Positions 1 through 6,050 of a stretch of DNA of 6,981 bases are shown piece after piece. Origin of the DNA: Clostridiales bacterium (GTDB taxonomy: Bacteria; Bacillota; Clostridia; Oscillospirales; Acutalibacteraceae). The first letter of the stretch is position 1; each line of letters begins with the position of its first letter. The translations under genes and the position numbers were made by a program. The notes below the pieces were generated by a model. That model ran no database searches. It worked only from the letters and a program-made list of their open reading frames with translations, and had not been told where the DNA came from. Location: the NCBI GenBank assembly GCA_019417145.1, contig DXVY01000088.1:1-6981 (forward strand), read 5' to 3'.

Positions 1-1
1 G

Positions 2-1171
2 CATAAAAAGTGGATTGCCCGGGGCGGTTGGGCCGTCTTTTTCATTGCCTTCACCCTCTTTACCCTCTTTTTTAATACCACCTTGGAATACGAAAAGCCG
101 GGCGACGCCGAAATCGGCGTAACCTATGAGAAAGCCCGGGTCATTTCTGTAGACCAGGAGGATATGGGGCCCGACCCGGATTTTCCCTATATCCAGATCG
201 GCAAGCAATGGCTCACCCTGGAAATCCTGACAGGCGAGCTCAAAGGCCGCAGCACCACGGCAGTCAACTTTGTGGAGCGTGTGAACAACAAGCCTGCTCA
301 AGTGGGAACTGAAATGATCATCTCCAGCTACGACGGCTTTGTAACCACCAGCGTGGTCAATTACAGCCGGGAAAATTACCTGTACATCCTGGGTATCCTT
401 TTTCTGGCGTTCATCCTGCTTTTCGGCCGCAGCAAAGGCTTCAAATCCATTGTAGCGCTGGCCTTCACCCTGGTGTGCGTCCTCTTTGTCATGGTGCCCA
501 TGATCATACGAGGGGTAAATCCCATATTGGCCGCGGCTGTGGTAGTGGTGGTGTCCACAGCGGTTAACCTGCTCATGCTCAACGGCTGGAGCAGAAAGAA
601 CGCCATTGCCGCCGCAGGCAGCATCATCAGCACTATGATTGCCGGGATCATCAGCTTCCTTATAGGCATGGCCTCCCATCTGGATACCCTTAACACCGAG
701 GAGGCCGAGCTGCTGCTCTTTGTGTCGGGCAACAGCCCCATCCAAATCCGGGATCTGCTTTTTGCCGGTATTCTGATCGCGGCCATGGGCGCCGTCATGG
801 ACACTTCCATGTCCATCGCCTCTTCCCTGTATGAGATGAAACAGATCGACCCCACCCTGACCAGCCGTCAGCTATTGCGTTCAGGTATGAACGTGGGCAG
901 AGATATCATGGGAACCATGACCGATACCCTGATTCTGGCCTTTACGGGCAGCAGCCTGAATATCATCCTGATCTATTACATGTACGCCATGCCCTATCTG
1001 GGTCTGATCAATCTGGACCTAATCGCGGTGGAGATCGTCAGGGGGTTGTCGGGCAGCATCGCCATAGCCCTGTCCATCCCTATTACTGCGCTGATTGCCG
1101 CGCGGGCTCTGCATGGACCGTTCGCTCCGGGAAAGAAAGGAAAGGGCAGGCCGAAAGGACTGTCTGCCTAA
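2..1171 (+). CDS. YibE/F-family multi-pass membrane protein (5'-truncated by the window edge)
   Basis: The reading frame is open from position 2 to a TAA at 1169-1171, so the gene begins left of the window. A TTG at 83 is in frame, but it follows a well-formed hydrophobic segment (VFFIAFTLFTLFF) that belongs to the protein, so I do not accept it as the start. Counting from the first visible codon, TM1 lies at about residues 9-25, followed by an extracytoplasmic, beta-rich domain of about 95 residues (28-122). About seven further membrane segments follow (near 126-142, 148-169, 174-194, 199-226, 253-278, 302-328, 345-368), then a basic tail (KKGKGRPK). The conserved-looking patches GAVMDTSMSIASS and GRDIMGTMTDTLILAFTGSS match my recollection of the YibE/F family (Pfam YibE_F), whose function is not established. 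Only a few N-terminal residues are probably missing. Firmicutes often encode two YibE/F proteins side by side, so a partner may lie upstream. Confidence 0.88.
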   Translation, partial: HKKWIARGGWAVFFIAFTLFTLFFNTTLEYEKPGDAEIGVTYEKARVISVDQEDMGPDPDFPYIQIGKQWLTLEILTGELKGRSTTAVNFVERVNNKPAQVGTEMIISSYDGFVTTSVVNYSRENYLYILGILFLAFILLFGRSKGFKSIVALAFTLVCVLFVMVPMIIRGVNPILAAAVVVVVSTAVNLLMLNGWSRKNAIAAAGSIISTMIAGIISFLIGMASHLDTLNTEEAELLLFVSGNSPIQIRDLLFAGILIAAMGAVMDTSMSIASSLYEMKQIDPTLTSRQLLRSGMNVGRDIMGTMTDTLILAFTGSSLNIILIYYMYAMPYLGLINLDLIAVEIVRGLSGSIAIALSIPITALIAARALHGPFAPGKKGKGRPKGLSA

Positions 1172-1216
1172 GCCGATTTGCACCTTCTCCCCGCCTGGAT
1201 CCAAGGGAAAACCCGT

Positions 1217-1251
1217 AAAGCCGTCCCGCGCTGGCAGCGCGGGGCGGCTTT
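1217..1251. terminator. Hairpin terminator shared by two convergent genes
   Basis: The arm at 1217-1232 (AAAGCCGTCCCGCGCT) pairs with 1236-1251 (AGCGCGGGGCGGCTTT) around a 3-nt loop. This gives a 16-bp stem with a single T-G wobble. It lies 45 nt after the YibE/F stop and 32 nt after the stop of the minus-strand HMA gene, so it is placed to end both transcripts. The arms themselves end in TTT on each strand, but the T-runs are short and interrupted (TTTGCACTTTATT on plus, TTTACGGGTTTTCC on minus). Termination efficiency therefore cannot be judged from sequence alone. Confidence 0.8.
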
Positions 1252-1283
1252 GCACTTTATTGCGGCATTCTGCCCTCTTCCCC

Positions 1284-1532
1284 TCAGCGGCGAAACAGAC
1301 CCTTTTTTTCATATGGCTCGCTGGTCACGGAAACGGCCGTATACCCTGTGCCGTTAATGGCGTCCGTAAGCGCCTGCTGGTCGATGGCGTTTTCGGTGAC
1401 GACGACGGTTTGCCCCTTGCTGTGGGACGAACTGACCTTTTTGACCGCAAAGGCCCTGCGAACAGCGTCGTTTACATGGGCCTCGCACATACCGCACTGC
1501 ATGCCGTCCACCGCAACCGTGTATTTCATCAT
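1284..1532 (-). CDS. Small heavy-metal-associated (HMA) domain protein, CopZ-like fold
   Basis: This 82-residue protein is essentially one HMA domain with the beta-alpha-beta-beta-alpha-beta pattern. It has the metal-binding signature GMQCGMC (Cys13 and Cys16) near the N terminus and a conserved-looking GTGYTAVSV strand near residues 61-69. It ends in a short charged tail (EPYEKKGLFRR). There is no signal peptide or membrane segment, so it should be cytosolic. HMA proteins with the CxxC pair bind soft metals such as Cu(I), and some act as copper chaperones. Two ATGs stand in tandem; I chose the first (1530-1532) because AGGAGG (1542-1547) lies 9 nt upstream of it. No metal-transporting ATPase, CsoR or CopY gene is visible next to it, so the metal and partner are unknown. 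The gene faces the YibE/F gene tail to tail. Confidence 0.9.
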   Translation of the reverse strand: MMKYTVAVDGMQCGMCEAHVNDAVRRAFAVKKVSSSHSKGQTVVVTENAIDQQALTDAINGTGYTAVSVTSEPYEKKGLFRR

Positions 1533-1541
1533 AATAGTCTT

Positions 1542-1547
1542 CCTCCT
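1542..1547 (-). promoter_or_regulatory. Ribosome binding site of the HMA gene
   Basis: On the minus strand the sequence AAAGGAGGAAG precedes the start. AGGAGG is a full match to the anti-Shine-Dalgarno core and lies 9 nt from the first of two tandem ATGs (12 nt from the second). This favours the first ATG as the start. Confidence 0.8.
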
Positions 1548-1695
1548 TTCGATTGCTTATCTATAAAAAAAGGATTTGTGCGCTGAATTGGGTTGCCACG
1601 TACAACGCGGCTTGCGTTCCTGGAGGCGGAACCGAATTCCTATTGTGCTATGGGCAAACCGGTCGACTGCTACAGAATATAACGTACGCCCTTTT
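1548..1695 (-). other. Untranslated leader region upstream of the HMA gene
   Basis: About 150 bp between the palindrome at 1696-1713 and the HMA ribosome binding site hold no convincing ORF. Two small hairpins that share bases and so exclude each other can be drawn: AACGC/GCGTT (1604-1608 with 1614-1618) and GTTCC/GGAAC (1616-1620 with 1628-1632). A run of seven T's (minus strand, 1565-1571) stands shortly before the ribosome binding site. TATATT- and TATAGA-like -10 boxes occur on the minus strand, but none has a good -35 box at the right spacing. I recognise no riboswitch family here. Confidence 0.3.
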
Positions 1696-1713
1696 GGTTA
1701 GTTATAGCTAACC
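1696..1713. promoter_or_regulatory. 18-bp near-palindrome, possible metal-repressor operator
   Basis: GGTTAGTTATAGCTAACC differs from its own reverse complement at only one symmetric base pair. The flanks extend the symmetry partly (TTTTGGTTAG against CTAACCCAAG, 8 of 10 positions). The GGTTAG...CTAACC half-sites resemble the boxes bound by DtxR/IdeR-type iron repressors. A TATAAC hexamer readable as a minus-strand -10 box lies inside the palindrome, which would suit repression of the HMA gene, but no good -35 box is placed for it. The site is about 165 bp from the HMA start codon. The assignment rests on resemblance only. Confidence 0.45.
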
Positions 1714-1750
1714 CAAGACAAGGATACCACCCTTGGTCAAAAAAATCAAT

Positions 1751-1792
1751 AGGTTTGGTAAAATAATGGCATTGGCCGTTTACCGAAAACCT
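1751..1792. repeat. Imperfect inverted repeat in the intergenic region
   Basis: AGGTTTGGTAAA (1751-1762) is mirrored by TTTACCGAAAACCT (1779-1792), with a 2-nt bulge and a 16-nt loop. It lies just beyond the terminator of the ABC operon and before the DtxR-like palindrome. It could be a weak second hairpin or a binding site. Nothing else in the gap 1738-1803 is recognisable. Confidence 0.35.
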
Positions 1793-1803
1793 TCACAAAA
1801 TCC

Positions 1804-1837
1804 AGGGCCGCGTCCTAGGATCATCGGACGCGGCCCT
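1804..1837 (-). terminator. Terminator hairpin of the MarR-ABC operon
   Basis: AGGGCCGCGTCC (1804-1815) pairs perfectly over 12 bp with GGACGCGGCCCT (1826-1837) around a 10-nt loop. The hairpin begins 9 nt after the stop codon of the second ABC gene. On the minus strand it is followed by GGATTTTG, a short T-run set off by three bases. Position and stem strength make it the probable intrinsic terminator of the operon. Confidence 0.8.
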
Positions 1838-1845
1838 CTTGCGGG

Positions 1846-3675
1846 TCAACTCAGTTCAAACATGCCGTTATACAACCGATAGTAGATGCCTCTTTGGGAC
1901 AAAAGCTCCTCGTGGTCGCCCCTCTCCACGATCCGGCCGTTTTCCAGCACCATAATGGCGTCCGCGTTGCGAACGGTACTCAGTCTATGGGCGATTACGA
2001 AAACCGTGCGTCCCTCCATAAGTCGATCCATTCCCTTTTCGATCAGGGCCTCGGTGCGCGTGTCGATGGAGGAGGTCGCCTCATCCAGAATCAACACAGG
2101 GGGATCCGCTACGGCCGCCCGGGCTATGGCCAAAAGCTGGCGCTGTCCTTGGGACAGGTTGGCGCCGTCGGCGGTCACCGGGGTCTGATAGCCCTGCGGC
2201 AGACGACGGATAAAGGAATCGGCGTTGGCTATGCGGGCCGCCCGCTCCACCTCTTGCTGCGTCGCATCCAGCTTGCCGAAGCGGATATTGTCCGCTATGG
2301 TGCCGGTAAAGAGATGGGTATCCTGCAAAACAATACCCAGGGAGCGGCGCAGGGCACTTTTCTTTATATCCCGCACGTCGAAGCCGTCATATAGCACACG
2401 TCCGCCCTGTACGTCGTAAAAACGATTGATCAGGTTGGTAATGGTAGTCTTACCGGCCCCGGTGGAGCCCACAAAGGCGATCTTTTGGCCCGGCTTGGCG
2501 TAAAGGCTGACGCCCTTGAGAATGAGACGTCCGGATGCATAGCCGAAATCTACATCCTGAAAGCGCACATCCCCTCGCAGGGGCGCCCGGGTTCCGTCCA
2601 TACGCTGCCAGAACCATGGGCTTGCGCCGGACGCCTCCTCCGTCGCGGAAGCCCTGACCAGATCTACCTGTCCCTCGTCGATTTCCGGCGGCTGATCCAT
2701 AGCCTGAAATACACGCTCGGCGCCCGCCAGGGCAGCCAGAAGAAAATTGCTCTGTTGGGTAAACTGGTTGATGGGGGCGGCGGATTGCCGGACAAATATA
2801 AGATAGCTGGCCAGGCTGCCCACATCGGTCATCCCTCGCATGGCCATAATCCCGCCCAGGATAGCTACAATTGCATAGTTGACATAGGAAATGCTCACCA
2901 CCGCGGGGACCATAGTGGCCGCGTAGGACTGTGCGCCGGTTCCCGCCCGGCGCAGGGCCTCGTTTTTAACCCGAAAGGTCTCCAGGCTTGCGGCCTCGTG
3001 ATTGAACACCTTAACCACCTTTTGCCCATTGACCATTTCTTCTATATACCCGTCCAAATCGCCTAAACTGGCCTGCTGGCTGGTATAGTAGGCCTTGCTT
3101 CTCTTGCCGCTGAATCGGATATAAAAGAACATGACGACATAGCACACGACCACCACCAGGGAAAGCTGCCAATTGAGCACAAAGAGAATGATCAGGGTCC
3201 CCGTCATCTGGATAAAGCTCTGGATGGCCATGGCAAAGCTGTTGTTTAAGGCGTCCGAAATGGTATCCACGTCGTTGGTATAATAGCTCATGATATCGCC
3301 GTGCCGCTGGGTATCGAAAAAGCGCAGGGGCAGCGTCTGCAGGTGGGAGAAAAGATCCCGACGGATATCGAAAAGGACCTTCTGGGCCGCCTTTACCATG
3401 ATTTGTGTGTATCCGTATGTACAGATCACCCCGACGCAGTAGATGGCGGCGGTGATGGCCACGCCCCTTATCAGGATATGTAGGCTCCCTGCGGAGAGAC
3501 TGTTGACCACAGGGCGGATCATATAGGTTCCCAGTAGATTCGCCAGGGCGCTGACCGTTACCAGCGCCGCCACCGCCAGCAGCAGGAACCTGTGGCGTCC
3601 CATATAGGACAAAAGGGTATGCAATGTATAGCGCAGGTTTTTGGGCTTTTTCGCGCTAAGCTGTCGCGCCGCCAT
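1846..3675 (-). CDS. ABC exporter half-transporter with the intact catalytic ATP site (BmrD/TM288-like)
   Basis: This is a 609-residue half-transporter fusing a six-helix type IV exporter membrane domain (about residues 25-320) to a nucleotide-binding domain (about 368-609). NBD motifs in order are Walker A GSTGAGKTT (403-411), the Q-loop Gln451, signature LSQGQ (507-511), Walker B VLILDE (527-532) with catalytic Glu532, D-loop SSID (535-538), and switch His563. All ATP-hydrolysis residues are present, but the signature has Gln in place of the first Gly of LSGGQ. A Trp-containing linker of about 35 residues joins the two domains; I recall such linkers in the BmrD-like partner. The gene starts at ATG 3673-3675 behind GGGGGAGGAG and overlaps the preceding ABC gene by 20 nt, implying translational coupling. 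The product should pair with that subunit in the cytoplasmic membrane as an ATP-driven exporter, probably of hydrophobic drugs or lipids. The substrate cannot be read from sequence. Confidence 0.93.
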   Translation of the reverse strand: MAARQLSAKKPKNLRYTLHTLLSYMGRHRFLLLAVAALVTVSALANLLGTYMIRPVVNSLSAGSLHILIRGVAITAAIYCVGVICTYGYTQIMVKAAQKVLFDIRRDLFSHLQTLPLRFFDTQRHGDIMSYYTNDVDTISDALNNSFAMAIQSFIQMTGTLIILFVLNWQLSLVVVVCYVVMFFYIRFSGKRSKAYYTSQQASLGDLDGYIEEMVNGQKVVKVFNHEAASLETFRVKNEALRRAGTGAQSYAATMVPAVVSISYVNYAIVAILGGIMAMRGMTDVGSLASYLIFVRQSAAPINQFTQQSNFLLAALAGAERVFQAMDQPPEIDEGQVDLVRASATEEASGASPWFWQRMDGTRAPLRGDVRFQDVDFGYASGRLILKGVSLYAKPGQKIAFVGSTGAGKTTITNLINRFYDVQGGRVLYDGFDVRDIKKSALRRSLGIVLQDTHLFTGTIADNIRFGKLDATQQEVERAARIANADSFIRRLPQGYQTPVTADGANLSQGQRQLLAIARAAVADPPVLILDEATSSIDTRTEALIEKGMDRLMEGRTVFVIAHRLSTVRNADAIMVLENGRIVERGDHEELLSQRGIYYRLYNGMFELS

Positions 3676-5404
3676 TGGCTCCTCCCCCTTTCATCTGGGA
3701 TGCATAGATTTCCTGATAGATGGGGTCGCCGGCCAGCAATTCCGCGTGGGTGCCCACCGCATGGACCCGTCCGTCGTCCAGGATAATGATTTGATCGGTT
3801 CCCATCACCGACGTGATCCGTTGGGCGATGATGATCTTTGTCACATCGGTCAGCTTACCTAGGGCGGTACGGATTTTCTCTTCGGTGACCGTATCCACCG
3901 CGCTGGTGGAATCGTCAAAGATCAGGATGCGAGGATGTTTGAGCAGGGTGCGGGCGATGCACAGTCGCTGCTTCTGACCGCCGGATATATTGACGCCCCC
4001 CTGTCCCAGGTCGGTATCCAGTCCCTTGGGCATTTGCATAAGGAACTCGTCGGCGCAAGCTGCGCGGCAGGCCTCCCAAAGGGCCTGATCGTCTGCGTCC
4101 GGATTTCCCCAAAGCAGATTTTCCCGAACCGTACCGGAAAACAAAACGTTTTTCTGCAAAACGATACCCACGGCGTCCCGCAGGGCCTGCAAATCGTACT
4201 CCCGCACATCCCGTCCTCCTACCCTGACCGCGCCTTGGGAGACGTCGTACAGACGGGGGATAAGCTGCACCAAGGTGCTTTTGGCCGCGCCCGTCCCCCC
4301 CAGGATGCCAACGGTCTGACCGGCGCCTATGCGCAGGTTTACATCGGAAAGGGCGTACTGCTCGGCGTCCGAATTGTATTTGAAGGATACCCCCTGGAAT
4401 TCCACCCGGCCGTCGGGGATTTCCCTTACCGCCTTCGGCGGGGATTCGAGGGCGATCTTTTCATCCAATACCTCGCTGATACGATGGGCGCTGGCCAGGG
4501 AGCGGGTGAGCAGAAGGAAGACGTTGGAAATCATCATCATGGAGTTCATCACCTGCAGGACATAGCTTAAAAAGCCTGTCAGCTCGCCTACCTGCAGGGA
4601 GGACTCCAAAATCATACCGCCGCCAAACCACATGATCAGCACAATGGACAGATACATGATCAGTTGAAAGGCGGGAAGGTTTAGCACGGCGTAGTGAAAG
4701 GTTTTTTGACTGGTCTGCATAAGCGTTGTGTTGACGCTCCCGAATTTTTCCTCCTCATAATCCCCCCTTACAAAGGCCTTTACAGCCCGAATAGCCGTTA
4801 CGCCCTCCTGAACCACATTGTTCAGGCGGTCCACCGCTCTTTGCAAGCGACCGTACATAGGAGCAACCTTATGTATGATGAAAAAGAGGAGCGCGCCCAA
4901 AACAGGGGCGCATACCACGAAAACCAACGCAAGCACGGGATTCATCCAAAAGGACAGTCCCACGCCAAGAATCAGCATGATAGGACTGCGCACAAGGGGG
5001 CGGAGGCCCCCATTGATAGCGTTTTGCAGCACCGTCACATCGGTGGTCATGCGCGTGATCAGCGAGGAGGTTTCAAAGCGATCCAGATTGGAAAAAGCGT
5101 ATTTTTGCACGCGTTCAAATTGAGCCTCCCGCACCCGAGCGCCCCAACCGTAGGCCGTCCGGGCGGCAAAACGGGCATATAACAGGCCCGTACCCAAGGA
5201 CAGAAGGGCGCATATGGCCATAAGCAGGCCCTTTTGCAGCACATAGGCGATATCGTGATTGGCAACTCCCGTGTCGATCAAGTCGGCCATGAGCAGGGGA
5301 ATAAACAGTTCAAAGCAGGTTTCGACGCCTACCAGCAGCGCGCCTATAATCATATCCTTTTTATATGGGCCTAAATAGCCGAGAAGTCGTTTCAGGTCTC
5401 GCAC
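3656..5404 (-). CDS. ABC exporter half-transporter with a degenerate ATP site (BmrC/TM287-like)
   Basis: This 582-residue half-transporter has an exporter membrane domain (about residues 15-305, six helices) followed by an NBD (about 334-575). Walker A reads GGTGAAKST (369-377), with Ala374 where the consensus has Gly. The Q-loop is Gln417 and the signature ISGGQ (473-477). Walker B ILIFDD (493-498) has Asp498 in place of the catalytic Glu, and the switch His is replaced by Gln528 (IIAQRIT). These changes mark the degenerate-site subunit of a heterodimeric exporter. Its near-normal signature would complete the active ATP site of the partner, and the partner's LSQGQ would complete this weak one. 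The start is GTG (5402-5404) with AGGAGG 7 nt upstream; it overlaps the MarR gene by 13 nt. The tail is short and Gly/Ala-rich. It acts with the downstream ABC gene; the substrate is unknown. Confidence 0.93.
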   Translation of the reverse strand: MRDLKRLLGYLGPYKKDMIIGALLVGVETCFELFIPLLMADLIDTGVANHDIAYVLQKGLLMAICALLSLGTGLLYARFAARTAYGWGARVREAQFERVQKYAFSNLDRFETSSLITRMTTDVTVLQNAINGGLRPLVRSPIMLILGVGLSFWMNPVLALVFVVCAPVLGALLFFIIHKVAPMYGRLQRAVDRLNNVVQEGVTAIRAVKAFVRGDYEEEKFGSVNTTLMQTSQKTFHYAVLNLPAFQLIMYLSIVLIMWFGGGMILESSLQVGELTGFLSYVLQVMNSMMMISNVFLLLTRSLASAHRISEVLDEKIALESPPKAVREIPDGRVEFQGVSFKYNSDAEQYALSDVNLRIGAGQTVGILGGTGAAKSTLVQLIPRLYDVSQGAVRVGGRDVREYDLQALRDAVGIVLQKNVLFSGTVRENLLWGNPDADDQALWEACRAACADEFLMQMPKGLDTDLGQGGVNISGGQKQRLCIARTLLKHPRILIFDDSTSAVDTVTEEKIRTALGKLTDVTKIIIAQRITSVMGTDQIIILDDGRVHAVGTHAELLAGDPIYQEIYASQMKGGGANGGATA

Positions 5405-5835
5405 GGGGATCCCTCCTCCCGCGCGCGCAGATTCCGATGGGCCCGTGACAGGTAGTCCGCAAACCGCCGGCGTTCCTCGTCCGTAAATCCTCGCAGCATA
5501 ATCTTCTCCATATCCCGGCAGTGTTCCTGCCAGACATGTAGGGCCTGCTCTCCCTTTTGGGTAAGTTCAATTCGGTTGCAGCGCCGGTTTTCCTGATTTG
5601 TCTGACGGAGGATAAAGCCCCCTTTTTCCAGCGAGTCCAGCATGCGCGATACGGCCGCCGAATCGATTTCAAAATAATCCGCCAGCTGACTTTGTCGGCA
5701 GGGACCATGTGCGGAAAGGTAGGAGAGCAGCTTGGGCTGCCCGACCTCCAGGCCGGCCTCCCCCAAACAGGGACGCAGGTAATGGCGCTGGGCATGAAAG
5801 GCGCGGTACAGCAGCATATGAAAGGTTGCCTCCAC
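5392..5835 (-). CDS. MarR-family transcriptional repressor of the ABC exporter operon
   Basis: This 147-residue protein has the MarR layout: an N-terminal dimerisation helix (about 1-27), a winged helix-turn-helix (about 34-97) and C-terminal dimerisation helices (about 100-140). The HTH reads QSQLADYFEIDSAAVSRMLD (49-68), the recognition helix starting near Ser59. The wing contains ENRRCNRIELTQKG, close to the conserved wing pattern ending in LTxKG. It is the first gene of the operon and overlaps the next by 13 nt, so it very probably represses its own transcription and that of the exporter until a small molecule is bound. The start chosen is GTG 5833-5835, preceded by AAAGGGGG 6-7 nt upstream. 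The ATG six codons later (Met7) is a real alternative, because GGAGG lies 11 nt before it. Cys23, Cys46, Cys86 and Cys106 are present, but no redox function can be claimed. Confidence 0.92.
   Translation of the reverse strand: MEATFHMLLYRAFHAQRHYLRPCLGEAGLEVGQPKLLSYLSAHGPCRQSQLADYFEIDSAAVSRMLDSLEKGGFILRQTNQENRRCNRIELTQKGEQALHVWQEHCRDMEKIMLRGFTDEERRRFADYLSRAHRNLRAREEGSPCET
5412..5417 (-). promoter_or_regulatory. Ribosome binding site of the first ABC gene, inside the MarR coding sequence
   Basis: The minus strand reads GGGAGGAGGGATCCCC directly before GTG. AGGAGG is 7 nt from the start codon and sits within the last codons of the MarR gene. This fixes the GTG at 5402-5404 as the start and points to coupled translation. 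Confidence 0.75.
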
Positions 5836-5858
5836 TTAAAAACCCCCTTTGGCAAAAC

Positions 5859-5890
5859 AATTGACACTATCTATTATTGATATGTCAATT
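5859..5890. promoter_or_regulatory. Probable MarR operator overlapping the -10 box
   Basis: AATTGACA (5859-5866) and TGTCAATT (5883-5890) are perfect inverted arms 16 nt apart. Inner TATC/GATA (5868-5871, 5879-5882) continues the symmetry after a one-base bulge. Within this region, ATTGATATGTCAAT (5876-5889) is itself a near-perfect 14-bp palindrome that overlaps the -10 hexamer and the start point. A repressor dimer here would block RNA polymerase. MarR proteins usually bind palindromes of this size at their own promoters. Which of the nested elements is bound cannot be decided from sequence. Confidence 0.7.
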
Positions 5891-5915
5891 ATACTGACCT
5901 TAGAAGAAAAGTCAA
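5888..5915 (-). promoter_or_regulatory. Sigma-A-type promoter of the MarR-ABC-ABC operon
   Basis: On the minus strand TTGACT (-35, 5910-5915) is followed after 16 nt by a perfect TATAAT (-10, 5888-5893). Transcription should begin near 5881-5882, giving a leader of about 46 nt before the MarR GTG. This is the clearest promoter in the window. No other promoter was found inside the operon, so the three genes are probably one transcript. Confidence 0.85.
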
Positions 5916-5969
5916 GGCGTTCGCCAAAGGTATGCCTGCTCCTCCGATGCATAATGTCGTGGGACAGGC

Positions 5970-6003
5970 GCGCCGCCCCGGTCCAGAATGACCGGGGCGG
6001 CGC
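5970..6003 (-). terminator. GC-rich hairpin after the dockerin gene, probable terminator
   Basis: GCGCCGCCCCGGT (5970-5982) pairs perfectly over 13 bp with ACCGGGGCGGCGC (5991-6003) around an 8-nt loop. It lies about 48 nt beyond the stop of the dockerin-protein gene and before the MarR promoter, where a terminator is expected. No T-tract follows on either strand, so it is either a non-canonical terminator or an mRNA 3' stabiliser. Confidence 0.55.
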
Positions 6004-6050
6004 ATAATCAGAATAGGCGATAGGCGTATGCAGTTTTTTAAGGGGGATCC

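Larger units (their letters stand above)
5846..5930. repeat. 8-bp inverted repeat arms flanking the operon promoter
   Basis: CCTTTGGC (5846-5853) and GCCAAAGG (5923-5930) are exact inverted copies on either side of the promoter and operator. The left arm overlaps the ribosome binding region of the MarR gene and the right arm lies just upstream of the -35 box. The symmetry centre falls at about 5888, the edge of the -10 box. It may be chance or an outer pair of regulatory half-sites. Confidence 0.35.

Noticed and set aside
1095..1586. 163-codon plus-strand open frame between the YibE/F and HMA genes
   Set aside because: It runs through the end of the YibE/F gene, the terminator hairpin and the antisense of the HMA gene, and its composition is unlike a protein.
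1733..1738. TTGACC on the minus strand as a -35 box for the HMA gene
   Set aside because: The nearest TATAAC is 28 nt downstream, too far for a sigma-A promoter, and no -10 box occurs at 16-18 nt.
2506..2680. Trp-containing insert between the membrane and ATPase domains of the second ABC protein as a novel domain
   Set aside because: Extended linkers at this place occur in the BmrD-like partner of heterodimeric exporters, so it looks like a family feature.
2485..3066. 193-codon plus-strand open frame opposite the second ABC gene
   Set aside because: It lies wholly antisense to a well-supported ABC gene, has no recognisable domain, and its length follows from the G+C-rich codons of the real gene.
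3935..4570. 211-codon plus-strand open frame opposite the first ABC gene's ATPase domain
   Set aside because: It is an antisense shadow of conserved NBD motifs, with no recognisable fold and no neighbouring gene to support it.
6001..6030. GCATA/TATGC inverted repeat and TAGGCGA direct repeat after the dockerin gene
   Set aside because: The arms are only 5 bp with a 20-nt loop; this is within chance expectation and weaker than the adjacent 13-bp hairpin.
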